64,000 nt of DNA from Arcanobacterium phocisimile (GCF_016904675.1 NZ_CP070228.1:868001-932000); one strand, 5' to 3'. Positions 38,796-48,418 are shown, counted from the stretch's first letter. The notes: generated by a model from the letters alone, not told the origin. Program-made: numbers and translations.

Positions 38796-40001
38796 TTAGC
38801 GAGTTGCCCGTTTCGAACTGAGAGCTAGCGAAACCTGTTCAATTTGCCACGGGCGAGCACCGAACTGAGTGAGACGCTCTCGCAGCTGGTCGGCGCTATT
38901 CCACCCTTCCCATGCAAGTTGCTTTTGAATCCGCGGCTTGAGAACAACTTCTTGCCGAATACCCAACATTTCAGCATGATCAAGTACTGCTTGGCGGAGC
39001 TTAGACCATCGTTGAGCTGCCTGCGGATCAAGCTTTTCCCAACGTTGTACCGGCGGGAACGGGTCTCGTGCATACTGAAAACGCCGTTCAGGCAGTTGCG
39101 CTTGGGGTAGAGACCATGCCCGATTAATGGCATCCCACCAGATCTCAACATCACGTCTACGGGAACGGGAACGGAAAAGTGAGGAATTCTTTACGTCCGC
39201 TAATGAACGTGGTTTGCGTGCGGCGAGATTAGCCAGCAACTTATTCGGTAGAACCTTGCCAGGGGCCAGATCCCGGTGTTTGGCGAGTTCATCTCGTGTT
39301 ATCCACAGTTCACGTAGCATACCAAGTGCCCGCTGGTCTGGAAGTTTTGCATACTTCACTGCCTTCCGCCACGGTTGCGGATGCGGCGGATTGGGCAGCC
39401 GATATTGGACCTCATTGCACTCTTGCACAAACCATTCCCACCGGTGTGCTTCGTGCAGCTTTTCGATCAGTGACTGGCGCAGCTCGAGAAGAAGATCGAC
39501 GTCAAGTGCCGCATAGGCCCGCAATTCCGGACCGAGGGGACGCTGCGACCAGTCAGCATCAGAGTGCTCTTTAGCCAGTCCGAAACCGAGTTCATCTGCG
39601 ATCATAGCTTGTAACGAAACACGGTCAAAGCCGAGGATAAGCCCAGCCAGTTCGGTATCAAAAACGCGCTCCGGTTCTAAACCTAATTCTCGTAAGCTCG
39701 GCAAATCTTGGTCAGCGGCATGTAAAATCCATTCATCATCCATGACCGATGCCAGATCACTGAGCTGATCTTCGATACCGACTGGATCAATTAAGAAAAT
39801 TCCGGCACCGGCGCGTTTAACCTGCACGAGATAAGCACGATTCGAATATCTGATCCCCATCGCGCGTTCAGTATCGACTGCGAATGGTCCAGTCCCGTGA
39901 CGTAACGCATCAATAGCCTCGGCAATATTTTCGTGAGTGATATCGGGAAGTCCATCGCGCGGTTGAGCTAAAAAATGAAGATCGGGATTCTCAGAAGTCA
40001 T
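38796..40001 (-). CDS. RNase D-like 3'-5' exonuclease with HRDC domain
   Basis: 401 residues. The N-terminal DEDD exonuclease domain has FAVDTERA (D43, E45), LHAADQDLPSL and the third motif YAALDVDLLLEL, the Tyr-containing (DEDDy) form. An HRDC domain (about 205-285, LRELWITRDELAKHRDLAPGKVLPNKLLANLA) and a C-terminal alpha-helical region follow, as in actinobacterial RNase D homologues. Likely trims tRNA or other RNA 3' ends. It overlaps the upstream DUF3000 gene by one base, the usual actinomycete arrangement, and converges on dxs. Confidence 0.87.
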   Translation of the reverse strand: MTSENPDLHFLAQPRDGLPDITHENIAEAIDALRHGTGPFAVDTERAMGIRYSNRAYLVQVKRAGAGIFLIDPVGIEDQLSDLASVMDDEWILHAADQDLPSLRELGLEPERVFDTELAGLILGFDRVSLQAMIADELGFGLAKEHSDADWSQRPLGPELRAYAALDVDLLLELRQSLIEKLHEAHRWEWFVQECNEVQYRLPNPPHPQPWRKAVKYAKLPDQRALGMLRELWITRDELAKHRDLAPGKVLPNKLLANLAARKPRSLADVKNSSLFRSRSRRRDVEIWWDAINRAWSLPQAQLPERRFQYARDPFPPVQRWEKLDPQAAQRWSKLRQAVLDHAEMLGIRQEVVLKPRIQKQLAWEGWNSADQLRERLTQFGARPWQIEQVSLALSSKRATR

Positions 40002-40597
40002 TAAACTCGTTCAATCCTTCGGGGAAGACTGGAGATGTGGGAAACTGTCGATTCCGGTGGGAGACCGGACATACTCATGCAGAAACGTTGCCAAGCAAGG
40101 AGATGTTCGCCTAGGAACTGTGAATCTGGGGTCCACGAGGCGCGTACTTCCAGATCGATTCGCGAGCTATCGATATACAGGCCACCAAAAGTTTCATTGA
40201 AAACACGTGTGACCGTACCGTTTAAGGAATGGAACCGTGCGCCAGTTTCAGCTAACGACTCCGGAAGCCATGACCATGCCACTTCACCTAACAGCGGATC
40301 GTCACCTAAATCAGACTCAATGGGAGCCTGGGCGTGCATAACTATACGGAATGTACCATCCCATGCGGGTTGGCCAGCAGGATCGTGAAGTACAACAAAT
40401 TTCGCGTTACCGCGGAAAAAATCGGGATCTTGGGTCGGCGAATCATTTATTTCCGCCTGTAGGGCGACTGCCCACGGCGCAATTTTTGTCGGCGGTGGGA
40501 TTTGTACGACGTGAAATCCAGAATGGAAAGTATGCCCTTTGAGTGATTCTAGGGCATTGATAAATTCTGGAGTTGGTTGGTTGTTTCCCACATACAA
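40001..40597 (-). CDS. DUF3000 family protein
   Basis: 198 residues with the DUF3000 pattern: EIPPP-like VQIPPPTKIAPWAVALQAEI, GNAKFVVLHDPAGQPAWDGTFRIV, LGEVAWSWLPESL, GTVTRVFNETFGG and ELRASWTP-like LEVRASWTPD. Actinobacterial, function unknown, normally beside the RNase D-HRDC gene as here. No catalytic motif or membrane segment is visible. Confidence 0.85.
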   Translation of the reverse strand: MYVGNNQPTPEFINALESLKGHTFHSGFHVVQIPPPTKIAPWAVALQAEINDSPTQDPDFFRGNAKFVVLHDPAGQPAWDGTFRIVMHAQAPIESDLGDDPLLGEVAWSWLPESLAETGARFHSLNGTVTRVFNETFGGLYIDSSRIDLEVRASWTPDSQFLGEHLLAWQRFCMSMSGLPPESTVSHISSLPRRIERV

Positions 40598-40642
40598 GAC
40601 TTTAGTAGTCGGTGAGCGAAATATTACGGAGCCACGCCGTGC

Positions 40643-42379
40643 CTAATCGGTTACGGTAGCTACAATCACACCAGGCTGGGTGAAAGTGAGTACGTCATCT
40701 AGTGCTGATACCCGACCCCATGTTGTGTGAATTGTGCTGAGCGACGTCGGTATCTTGAGTTGTGTGTGTGCTTGGCGGGCAAAGGCAATCAGAACCGAAC
40801 CGCGCCTGAGCCACCCCGATAAGCCATCCTCGCTTATGACGCACTTAGTAGCAGAGCGATCTCCAGAAGCTAGATCAGGTAGTGACTTACGTAATTTGAT
40901 GAGCTCGCGAACGAAAGCACGAATTGCTTTATGTTCGCCCGTTACTGCCTCCGTCCAGTTCAGTTTTGATTGAAGGAATGCTTGTTCATCTTGCGGATCA
41001 ACCATCGTTTGCTTCTCGCTATAAACAGATGCAAGATCCCACGATTCAAACTCCTTCTCGCGGCCTTCCTTGATGTACCGACCGATTTCTGGGCCGTGGT
41101 CAGTAAAGAACATAAACGGGGCAGAAGCAGCCCACTCTTCGCCCATGAAAAGCATCGGGGTGAACGGCGAAAGCAGAATCAGAGTACGAGAGATAGCAAT
41201 ATCTGATATTGGTAGGGAATGTGAGGGGCGATCCCCAACGAGCCGGTTTCCTACTTGGTCGTGGTTCTCATCAGAAACGACGAAAGCATGGCCAGAAATA
41301 TGGGCAGGCAATGGGTGTCCGTGGGGTTTACCTTCGAAAATCGAGTATTGACCGGTTCTCGTAAAACCATTTGTTAACGCTTTTTCCATCGTGGTAGGGC
41401 TGGCATGATCGACGTAAAACGCATTGGTTTCTCCCGTGAGCCACACGTGAATGGCATGGTGCACATCGTCAACCCACTGCATGTCCATTCCCCAGCCGTT
41501 AGCGTCCACAGGCGAGACCGTTGCTGGATTATTGGAATTGTTCTCTGCGATGACAGTGATACGACGGCCAGCTTGTTCAGCGTAATTGTGTATTGCAGTT
41601 GTGAGCTCAGCAAGGATATGGGTGGGCGATTCGTCAATGAAAAAATCCGTAGCATCGAGGCGTAGCGCATCAAATCGGTAATCTCGTACCCACATTAACG
41701 CATTGTCAACGAAGTATTGGCGCACATGGGGTGCTCTTACACTATCAAAATTAACTGCTTCACCCCATGGAGTATGATGTTTGCCAGTAAAGTACGGGCC
41801 AAATTGTGCAAGATAGTTGCCATCTGGGCCAAAATGATTATAAACAACATCTAAACACATCGCGATACCGCGATCGTGCGCTGCATCGATGAGCGCTACG
41901 AGATCCTCCGGTGTGCCATAGTGGTGGTTGAGTGCAAAGATTGACACCGAATCGTATCCCCAGCCGCGGGTGCCTGGAATCGGGTTGATGGGCATTAACT
42001 CGATGGCATCGATACCAAGATCTACCAGTTCATCGAGCTTATCGATTGCTGCGCGGAACGTACCCTCGGCGGTAAACGTACCAATATGGAGCTCATAGAA
42101 TACAGCTCCACGTAGGTCTGGGCAGTCCCACTGCTGCGCGGTAAAAGTAAAATCCGCAGGATCAACAACGACGCTTGGACCATGCGCACCTTCAGGCTGA
42201 CACATCGAACGTGGATCTGGCAAGAGAAGATCAGCGCCATCAAGTTGAAGCTGGTAGCGAGTACCTGGCTCAAGGTCGATCGACCAGTGATCATCGTCAG
42301 TTGCCATAAGACGATGTTTCCTACCGTCAACAACGGCATCTACATGTGAAGCGTGAGGTGCCCATAGAGAAATAATCAT
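40643..42379 (-). CDS. treZ: malto-oligosyltrehalose trehalohydrolase TreZ
   Basis: 578 residues, GH13. Releases trehalose from maltooligosyl-trehalose, the second step of the TreYZ route. N-terminal carbohydrate-binding domain, then the TIM barrel with VVYNHFGPDGNYL, ALRLDATDFF (nucleophile D242), VIAENN (acid/base E279) and ENHDQVGNR. The C-terminal domain is the beta-sandwich. It overlaps treY by 4 nt and is the last gene of the trehalose set treX-treY-treZ. Confidence 0.92.
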   Translation of the reverse strand: MIISLWAPHASHVDAVVDGRKHRLMATDDDHWSIDLEPGTRYQLQLDGADLLLPDPRSMCQPEGAHGPSVVVDPADFTFTAQQWDCPDLRGAVFYELHIGTFTAEGTFRAAIDKLDELVDLGIDAIELMPINPIPGTRGWGYDSVSIFALNHHYGTPEDLVALIDAAHDRGIAMCLDVVYNHFGPDGNYLAQFGPYFTGKHHTPWGEAVNFDSVRAPHVRQYFVDNALMWVRDYRFDALRLDATDFFIDESPTHILAELTTAIHNYAEQAGRRITVIAENNSNNPATVSPVDANGWGMDMQWVDDVHHAIHVWLTGETNAFYVDHASPTTMEKALTNGFTRTGQYSIFEGKPHGHPLPAHISGHAFVVSDENHDQVGNRLVGDRPSHSLPISDIAISRTLILLSPFTPMLFMGEEWAASAPFMFFTDHGPEIGRYIKEGREKEFESWDLASVYSEKQTMVDPQDEQAFLQSKLNWTEAVTGEHKAIRAFVRELIKLRKSLPDLASGDRSATKCVISEDGLSGWLRRGSVLIAFARQAHTQLKIPTSLSTIHTTWGRVSALDDVLTFTQPGVIVATVTD

Positions 42380-44886
42380 GAATCTTTCCTGACAAAAACG
42401 CCGACGGGGAATCGCCCGGTGATATCTGAAAGTAGTTGGGTACCGCCAGAAACTGTTTCCTCAGTGAGAATATTTGTCCAATCGCCCTCCGGTAAGACAA
42501 CGTTGTGCTCGGCGTTGTCCATCAACCCGATCGATCTCATGGCGACAGTGATAAGGAACGGTTTATCGTCGATAGTTCGCGAAAAAGCAATGGCATGACC
42601 GGTAGAGACAGGAAGTGGCTGGTATCCGACGAGGGCAGAAGCCATCTGCGGGTATTGGGCGCGTAACCGAGTCAACCGAGACGTCAGCCAGAGTTTTTCG
42701 TCATCGAGATCCGGGCTATTAGGAAGGCCACGTTCGTCAAGATCACGCAGAGTTTCATGGAGCGCATGAAAATCTATCGGTCGACGATTATCTGGATCAA
42801 CAAGTGAGTTCTGAGTGATTTCTTCGCCTTGATATAAGTCAGGAACGCCGACGATGGTGAAATGCAGAGCACACATGCCAAGGATATTTGCCCTCACCGC
42901 AGGAAAAATCTTCGCCCAAAAATCCGTTAGTGATTGGCGCACGTGCGCATTTTCGCAAATGGCATGGGCGTAGCCGAGCATCTCGTTCTCAGCGGACTTG
43001 TCTTGCTCTGTCCACGTCGTCCAGGATTTTTGTTCTCGGGCAGCTTTCAAGAGATAAGCATCAAGGCGCTCAGTATTGATAGGACCATCGCTAGTCCAGG
43101 TCCCAATTATTGTTTGCCAGATAAGATTCTCGAATTGACCATCAAGCTGGATAGGTCGCTCAGGCTCAACGATTGCCCGTAGACGATGAACCAATGCGCT
43201 CCATTCTTCGGGGAATTGAGTAAGCGCGGCAATAGTGGCACGCACATCCTCGCCTCGCTTCGTGTCATGAGTTGAGGTCACTATTCCAGAAACGGGCCAT
43301 GCTCGATGCATATAGGTTTGCCAACTGTGGAAAGAATCCATGCTACAAACCATATGATGGGGATCCCCACCAACTTCGTTTGCTGAGACAAGTGCTGTGT
43401 AGCGATAGAAAGTCGTATCTTCAACGCCCTTTGCCATAACCGCGCCACAGACTTGCTGGAAACGCACGATCGCTTCAAGACGACCATCTTCATGTGTGCG
43501 ACCGGCTGAACCGATCTCGTTGCCCAGCAAAATATCTACGACAATATCGAGAGTTTCGTGGGAATCTTCATCGAGGAACGTTCTGGCTTCATTGCCTGCC
43601 TCGCGCAGAACACGCTCGTCGTTGGCAGACGGCCGTTCACCTGGAACAACGTAGGCTCGGTACTGAGACATATGTACGATAAGTTCACAGACTACATCGA
43701 AAATCCGTCGGAAAGTATGATCTCGCAATCTAACATCGGCATGGCATACTTGTGCAATGAGAGTGCTGAGCCGATGGACCTCGGCATATAACGACGTCGA
43801 AACTATCTGGCGCTTTGCTGCAATCTCAGTCGTCTTCACACTGGCAGTCGACTGCGAAATCTCCGAATATAGCTGAGTAAGCGGACCGATTCCGCCGGAC
43901 TCGGTAAATAAACCTTGTACGCGGCGCAATGCGTCGTATCCAGTTGTTCCCGAGCATTGCCAATCATCGGGCAGCTCTTCATCACCAACAAGAATTTTCT
44001 CCGCAACTAGCCATGCCCCGCCAGTCGCTTCATGTAGATGGCGGAAATACTCTCGTGGATCAGCGAGGCCATCGGGATGATCAATACGGAAGGAATCAAT
44101 AAGCCCTTGATCCATCAAATCCAACAAGAGGGCATGGGAAGCACGAAATACTTCCGGTCGTTCAACTCGGATCGCGGCAAGAGTATCGACGTCGAAGAAA
44201 CGTCGGTAGTTTAATTCTTCGTTCGCTACCCGCCAATAAGCTAAGCGGTAGAATTGCCTTTCAAGCAATTCGGCAAGTGGTAAGGATTCCGTACCGGGAC
44301 GAACTGGGAAAATATGGTCGTAATATCGTAGTACTGCCATCGGCCCATCAGCTTCAAAACCTGGAACCACCATGGTGTCTAGTACTAATTCTCCTTCAGC
44401 AAGTACTCGACCAATTCGTTGCCCCAAAACTGGCAGAAGCAGTCCATTGCCGTCATCGGCAATCTCCACATCGAACCAATGAGCATAGTCAGATTCGGTG
44501 CCATCGCGTAGGACCGACCACAGCGCCCGGTTATGAAAAAGCGGTGTGGGGACAGCCATGTGGTTAGGAACGATATCAACCACTACATGCATGCCGGCGT
44601 CGTGGATAACCTGCGACGCTCTTGTGAAACCGGCTAGCCCGCCGAGCTCATCGGATATTTTTGCATGGTCGACGACGTCGTAGCCATGCGTTGAACCAGG
44701 TGCGGCTTGGAGAATCGGAGAGAAGAAAACGTCGGTTACTCCGAGTTGTTTCAAATAAGGTACCACATCGCAGAGCGAATCAAACGTGAAATCTGGAGTT
44801 AATTGGAGCCGGTAAGTTGTTACTGGCTGATGCTTACCCGCAGATGGAACATGTGAATGCGAACGCAGAACTGAGTTAGATGACAT
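42376..44886 (-). CDS. treY: malto-oligosyltrehalose synthase TreY
   Basis: 836 residues, GH13. Isomerises the reducing end of maltodextrins to an alpha,alpha-1,1 bond. N-terminal VTTYRLQLTPDFTFDSL and PYLKQLGVTDVFFSPILQA, DIVPNHMA, the nucleophile region FRIDHPDGLADP, a conserved LVAEKIL (acid/base Glu) and the family-specific KGVEDTTFYRY, TSTHDTKRGEDVRA. Length is slightly above the usual ~720-780. AAGGAGAA lies before ATG 44886. Overlaps treZ by 4 nt; 64 nt from treX, where a TAGAAT sequence could provide an internal promoter. Confidence 0.92.
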   Translation of the reverse strand: MSSNSVLRSHSHVPSAGKHQPVTTYRLQLTPDFTFDSLCDVVPYLKQLGVTDVFFSPILQAAPGSTHGYDVVDHAKISDELGGLAGFTRASQVIHDAGMHVVVDIVPNHMAVPTPLFHNRALWSVLRDGTESDYAHWFDVEIADDGNGLLLPVLGQRIGRVLAEGELVLDTMVVPGFEADGPMAVLRYYDHIFPVRPGTESLPLAELLERQFYRLAYWRVANEELNYRRFFDVDTLAAIRVERPEVFRASHALLLDLMDQGLIDSFRIDHPDGLADPREYFRHLHEATGGAWLVAEKILVGDEELPDDWQCSGTTGYDALRRVQGLFTESGGIGPLTQLYSEISQSTASVKTTEIAAKRQIVSTSLYAEVHRLSTLIAQVCHADVRLRDHTFRRIFDVVCELIVHMSQYRAYVVPGERPSANDERVLREAGNEARTFLDEDSHETLDIVVDILLGNEIGSAGRTHEDGRLEAIVRFQQVCGAVMAKGVEDTTFYRYTALVSANEVGGDPHHMVCSMDSFHSWQTYMHRAWPVSGIVTSTHDTKRGEDVRATIAALTQFPEEWSALVHRLRAIVEPERPIQLDGQFENLIWQTIIGTWTSDGPINTERLDAYLLKAAREQKSWTTWTEQDKSAENEMLGYAHAICENAHVRQSLTDFWAKIFPAVRANILGMCALHFTIVGVPDLYQGEEITQNSLVDPDNRRPIDFHALHETLRDLDERGLPNSPDLDDEKLWLTSRLTRLRAQYPQMASALVGYQPLPVSTGHAIAFSRTIDDKPFLITVAMRSIGLMDNAEHNVVLPEGDWTNILTEETVSGGTQLLSDITGRFPVGVFVRKDS

Positions 44887-44950
44887 GAATTCTCCTTGGA
44901 CTATCTCCGTTATTCTAACCCGTGACCGTTACCGTGAAGTAGCTATCAGC

Positions 44951-47170
44951 TCATTGGGGAAAAGTTTGCGAGTCAGACACACTTTCCGCCACGGTAGTCG
45001 ATGAGAACGGCAAAGCAGAGGTTTTGGCCGCCACACGAGCGATATCAGCTTGAGCTTCCGGAGCCAACGAGCGAACGAAAATCTGAACACTGCGCTGGGG
45101 AACATCGAACGTATCGCCTGGCTTGAGGGAGGTAGCAGAACCAAAAAGCTCGGCTGTTGAGAATGAAAGTTGCCAAGGCTGAACAAGCTGAGACTGTGGA
45201 ACCGTAAACGTTAGATCCTCTTCTGAGGCGTTAAAAACGATGAGTAAATCGTCATCGACTATTTTTTCGCCTCGCATACCAGGCTCCTGAATCCCACTGC
45301 CGTTGAGCCATAGCATGACGGAGCGAGCAAACCAGGTGTCCCAGTCGTCATCTTGCATCTGTTCGCCATCGTGACGTAACCACAAAATGTCGCCGCGTTC
45401 CGAGGTGCCTCCGTGAAATGCTGAGCCGAGGAAAAAACGACGACGGCGAAGCGTCGGGTGGGCACGGCGGAAATGGATTATAGCGCGGGCAAAATCAAGA
45501 ATTCGTAGAGCTTCGTCGTCGAGATCCCAATCCATCCATGCGATTTCATTATCTTGGGCGTAGGTATTATTGTTTCCACCCTGCGTACGCCCTATTTCAT
45601 CGCCGTGGCTAATCATTGGAACTCCTTGGGAAACAAGGAGCGTTGTCAAGAAATTTTTGATCTGTTGAATGCGGAGCTCGCGGATAGAGGTTTCACTTGT
45701 CGGACCTTCAACACCGGAGTTCCATGAACGATTGTGGGATTCTCCGTCCATGGAGTTTTCGCCATTAGCCTCGTTATGTTTTTCGTTGTAGGTCACTAGA
45801 TCGCGCATGGTGAAACCATCGTGAGCAGTAACAAAGTTAATCGATGCAAAGGGACGTCGACCCGAATGTTCGTAAAGATCTGATGAACCGGAAATGCGGG
45901 AGGCAAATTCCGATAGGGTGGAAGGCTCACCGCGCCAGAAATCTCGAATCGTATCGCGGTACTTACCGTTCCATTCAGTCCACAATGGGGGGAATTCTCC
46001 GACGTTATAGCCGTTTTCGCCGATATCCCAGGGTTCAGCAATAAGTTTTACCTGAGAAATCACCGGATCCTGCTGGATGATATCGAAGAATGACGAGAGC
46101 TTGTCAACAGCATGGAGCTCACGAGCCAATGTAGAGGCAAGATCGAAACGGAAACCGTCGACGTGCATGTCCAGAATCCAGTATCGTAGTGAGTCCATGA
46201 TGAGCTGCAAGGAGTGCGGGGAACGCATATTAAGCGAATTACCCGTTCCAGTCGTGTCGAAGTACGATGCCTTATCCTCGGGAACTAAACGGTAATAGGA
46301 CGCGTTATCAATACCTCTAAACGAGAGCGTTGGTCCCATGTGGTTACCTTCGGCAGTATGGTTATAGACGACGTCGAGGATGATTTCGATATTGGCTTCG
46401 TGGTAGGCCTTAACCATAGATTTGAATTCATCAACTTGCTCGCCGCGGGTGCCGGCGGCGGCATACGTGTTTTGTGGGGCAAAAAATCCTATCGTATTGT
46501 AACCCCAATAATTCGATAATCCTTTGTCGATTAACGAGGTGTCATTGACGAACTGATGAACTGGCATCAGTTCAAGTGCGGTGATTCCGAGTTCTTTCAG
46601 GTATGAAACCATCGCTGGATGTGCCATACCCATATAGGTGCCACGAAGCTCTTCTGGGATGTCTGGATGAGTCATCGTCATGCCTTTAAGGTGGGCTTCG
46701 TAGATGATTGACTCGTGGTACTCATGGGCTGGCGGACGGTCATGGCCCCAATCAAAGTATGGGTTTATAACCACCGAGAGCATCGTGTGCCCAAGAGAAT
46801 CTTGTTCGTGGCGATTTTGCGGCTGGTGGAAGTCGTACGAGAAGTTTGCTTGATGATTTTCTACCTGTCCATCAATTGCTTTGGCGTAGGGATCTAGCAG
46901 TATCTTTGACGGGTCACAGCGATGGCCGTTTTCGGGATCGTAGGGGCCAGAAATACGGTATCCATAGCGTTGACCGGGACGAATACCGGGAATGTAACAG
47001 TGCCAGACGAAGGCGTCCACCTCTTCCAAAGCGATACGTTCTTCATTGAGATCGTCGTCTATGAGGCACAGTTCAACACCTTGAGCGACGGATGAAAAAA
47101 TCGCGAAATTAGTGCCGGTACCGTCGTAGGTGGCACCAAGTGGGTAGGGTTTTCCTGGCCATACTTCCAT
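44951..47170 (-). CDS. treX: glycogen debranching enzyme GlgX/TreX
   Basis: 739 residues, GH13 isoamylase type. Hydrolyses alpha-1,6 branches of glycogen, supplying linear maltodextrin for TreY. N-terminal CBM48-like domain (VWPGKPYPLGATYDGTGTNFAIFS), then ALELMPVHQFVND, VVYNHTAEGNHMGPT, FRFDLASTLARE (nucleophile), IAEPWDIGENGYNVGEFPPLWTEWN (acid/base) and VTAHDGFTMRDLVTYNEKHN. ATG 47170 is chosen for the GGGAG sequence 6 nt upstream; an ATG at 47188 is the alternative. Grouping with treY and treZ favours the trehalose role. Confidence 0.93.
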   Translation of the reverse strand: MEVWPGKPYPLGATYDGTGTNFAIFSSVAQGVELCLIDDDLNEERIALEEVDAFVWHCYIPGIRPGQRYGYRISGPYDPENGHRCDPSKILLDPYAKAIDGQVENHQANFSYDFHQPQNRHEQDSLGHTMLSVVINPYFDWGHDRPPAHEYHESIIYEAHLKGMTMTHPDIPEELRGTYMGMAHPAMVSYLKELGITALELMPVHQFVNDTSLIDKGLSNYWGYNTIGFFAPQNTYAAAGTRGEQVDEFKSMVKAYHEANIEIILDVVYNHTAEGNHMGPTLSFRGIDNASYYRLVPEDKASYFDTTGTGNSLNMRSPHSLQLIMDSLRYWILDMHVDGFRFDLASTLARELHAVDKLSSFFDIIQQDPVISQVKLIAEPWDIGENGYNVGEFPPLWTEWNGKYRDTIRDFWRGEPSTLSEFASRISGSSDLYEHSGRRPFASINFVTAHDGFTMRDLVTYNEKHNEANGENSMDGESHNRSWNSGVEGPTSETSIRELRIQQIKNFLTTLLVSQGVPMISHGDEIGRTQGGNNNTYAQDNEIAWMDWDLDDEALRILDFARAIIHFRRAHPTLRRRRFFLGSAFHGGTSERGDILWLRHDGEQMQDDDWDTWFARSVMLWLNGSGIQEPGMRGEKIVDDDLLIVFNASEEDLTFTVPQSQLVQPWQLSFSTAELFGSATSLKPGDTFDVPQRSVQIFVRSLAPEAQADIARVAAKTSALPFSSTTVAESVSDSQTFPQ

Positions 47171-47216
47171 TTTTTCTCCCTTATGCAACCGAAGTGCTTT
47201 TATCTTAGTCTACCGC

Positions 47217-47657
47217 TCACTCGTGTGGTGTGTTCGGTAAAAAGATCGGCCGGTGCCTCATAGTGAGATATTGCGCGGTAGTGAGGATACCGAGGAACGC
47301 TAAAAGGCCAAGAACTGAAGCAATAAAGATATAGGCAGGCGTATAGAGCGCATGATTTCTATTCGTTGTGGGGCGGAAACTATTTGCTGGAAGATGGTCA
47401 ACAATTCCGTTGACCTCCCCGGTGTTATCAAAGATCTCGTGGGCTCGCTCAAGGGTTCGAGGTATGCGGGAAATGGAAGCTTGTTGTGGGGCGGGGGCGA
47501 TCTGCGCTGGTGATTCATTGTCCGCACTCGGCTCTATCGTTATGACAGGGTCGGGATCTGGCCATAATGGTGTCGGTTCAAGCGTAAGGTCAAGAGTAGG
47601 ACTTGTTGGAAGTGCAAGTAAAACTGTAAACAAAAGGGGAGTAAAAACGTGAGACAT
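47217..47657 (-). CDS. small secreted/membrane-anchored protein of unknown function
   Basis: 146 residues. A hydrophobic N-terminus (MSHVFTPLLFTVLLALPTSPT) looks like a signal peptide. A Pro-rich, acidic extracellular part follows. A single hydrophobic segment (about 108-133, YIFIASVLGLLAFLGILTTAQYL) and a basic-ended tail RHRPIFL suggest a C-terminal membrane anchor with a short cytoplasmic end. No family recognised. It lies between treX and a tRNA-Val gene on the same strand, with a weak ribosome site; it could be a false positive but the signal-peptide/anchor layout supports it. Confidence 0.5.
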   Translation of the reverse strand: MSHVFTPLLFTVLLALPTSPTLDLTLEPTPLWPDPDPVITIEPSADNESPAQIAPAPQQASISRIPRTLERAHEIFDNTGEVNGIVDHLPANSFRPTTNRNHALYTPAYIFIASVLGLLAFLGILTTAQYLTMRHRPIFLPNTPHE

Positions 47658-47737
47658 CGACTACCGTCTTTCACTGGTGAATCGCAAACTTGTGGATGCA
47701 GATATGAGTATATTCTAGACCAGTGTGACGTGAAAAT

Positions 47738-47770
47738 AGTAAATCCCGCGTAGAAAACGCGGGATTTACT
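47738..47770 (-). terminator. terminator of the minus-strand tRNA-Val
   Basis: A perfect 13-bp stem, AGTAAATCCCGCG (47738-47750) with its complement at 47758-47770, and a 7-nt loop; read on the minus strand the 3' arm is followed by ATTTTC. It starts just after the tRNA 3' end. Confidence 0.7.
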
Positions 47771-47772
47771 AG

Positions 47773-47844
47773 TGGGCGGTACTGGGTTCGAACCAGCGAC
47801 CTCTTCGGTGTGAACGAAGCGCTCTACCACTGAGCTAACCGCCC
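47773..47844 (-). tRNA. tRNA-Val (CAC)
   Basis: Cloverleaf on the minus strand. Acceptor arm GGGCGGT pairs with ACCGCCC, the D arm contains GCTCAGTGGTAGAGC, the anticodon stem CTTCG/CGAAG encloses TTCACAC (anticodon CAC), and the T arm is CTGGTTCGAACCCAG. Discriminator A; CCA is not encoded. Divergent from the plus-strand tRNA array. Confidence 0.93.
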
Positions 47845-47994
47845 GCTGAGAAAACTCTCTTATCGAGGATACGACGATAAGGTTATAAATGCCAGTGCGG
47901 CGCACGTGGTGCAGGTCATGTTCTGGTGATTGGACAAGCAGGGTTGAAAGTGGCTATATTTATTGAGCGTCGCAAACGAGTTTGTGACAGCCCA

Positions 47995-48067
47995 GCGGAT
48001 GTAGCTCAGTTGGTAGAGCATCACCTTGCCAAGGTGAGGGTCGCGAGTTCGAGTCTCGTCATCCGCT
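47995..48067 (+). tRNA. tRNA-Gly (GCC), copy 1
   Basis: Acceptor GCGGATG / CATCCGC, D arm GCTCAGTTGGTAGAGC, anticodon loop TTGCCAA (GCC), T arm CGAGTTCGAGTCTCG. Discriminator T. First gene of the array; identical to the copy at 48284. Confidence 0.95.
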
Positions 48068-48098
48068 CGATGGCCGAGCAGGTAACTGCTTACCACGT

Positions 48099-48169
48099 GG
48101 TGGGTTGGCCGAGAGGCGAGGCAGCGGCCTGCAAAGCCGTATACACGGGTTCGAATCCCGTACCCACCT
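48099..48169 (+). tRNA. tRNA-Cys (GCA)
   Basis: Acceptor GGTGGGT / ACCCACC, anticodon loop CTGCAAA (GCA), T arm CGGGTTCGAATCCCG, discriminator T (the identity base for Cys in bacteria). Only Cys tRNA in the window. Confidence 0.94.
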
Positions 48170-48178
48170 CAAATACTA

Positions 48179-48250
48179 GGGCGATTGGCGCAGTGGTAGC
48201 GCGCTTCCTTGACACGGAAGAGGTCACTGGTTCGAACCCAGTATCGCCCA
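48179..48250 (+). tRNA. tRNA-Val (GAC), copy 1
   Basis: Acceptor GGGCGAT / ATCGCCC, anticodon stem CTTCC/GGAAG with loop TTGACAC (GAC), T arm CTGGTTCGAACCCAG, discriminator A. Shares its T arm sequence with the minus-strand tRNA-Val (CAC). Confidence 0.94.
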
Positions 48251-48283
48251 CGGAACCGGCTAAGTTTCACTTAACGGTTGACT

Positions 48284-48356
48284 GCGGATGTAGCTCAGTT
48301 GGTAGAGCATCACCTTGCCAAGGTGAGGGTCGCGAGTTCGAGTCTCGTCATCCGCT
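48284..48356 (+). tRNA. tRNA-Gly (GCC), copy 2
   Basis: Identical in every base to tRNA-Gly at 47995-48067, including the flanking CGA after the discriminator T. It lies 33 nt after the first tRNA-Val, so a Gly-Val unit has been duplicated. Confidence 0.95.
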
Positions 48357-48384
48357 CGAATGCATTATGGAGTAATGCAGGGTA

Positions 48385-48410
48385 GGACTCATATAGTGAG
48401 TCCATTTTTA
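48385..48410 (+). terminator. hairpin between tRNA-Gly copy 2 and tRNA-Val copy 2
   Basis: A 7-bp stem GGACTCA / TGAGTCC (48385-48391, 48397-48403) with a 5-nt loop is followed by ATTTTTATT. This looks like an intrinsic terminator inside the array; the last tRNA-Val would then need readthrough or its own promoter. Confidence 0.65.
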
Positions 48411-48418
48411 TTGAATAT

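Noticed and set aside
47368-47652. Plus-strand 94-codon ORF opposite the small membrane protein
   Set aside because: The minus-strand frame has a plausible signal peptide and anchor; the plus frame has no ribosome site or recognisable structure.
47926-48375. 149-codon ORF across four tRNA genes
   Set aside because: The four tRNA cloverleaves explain the sequence; the ORF repeats because tRNA genes are duplicated.
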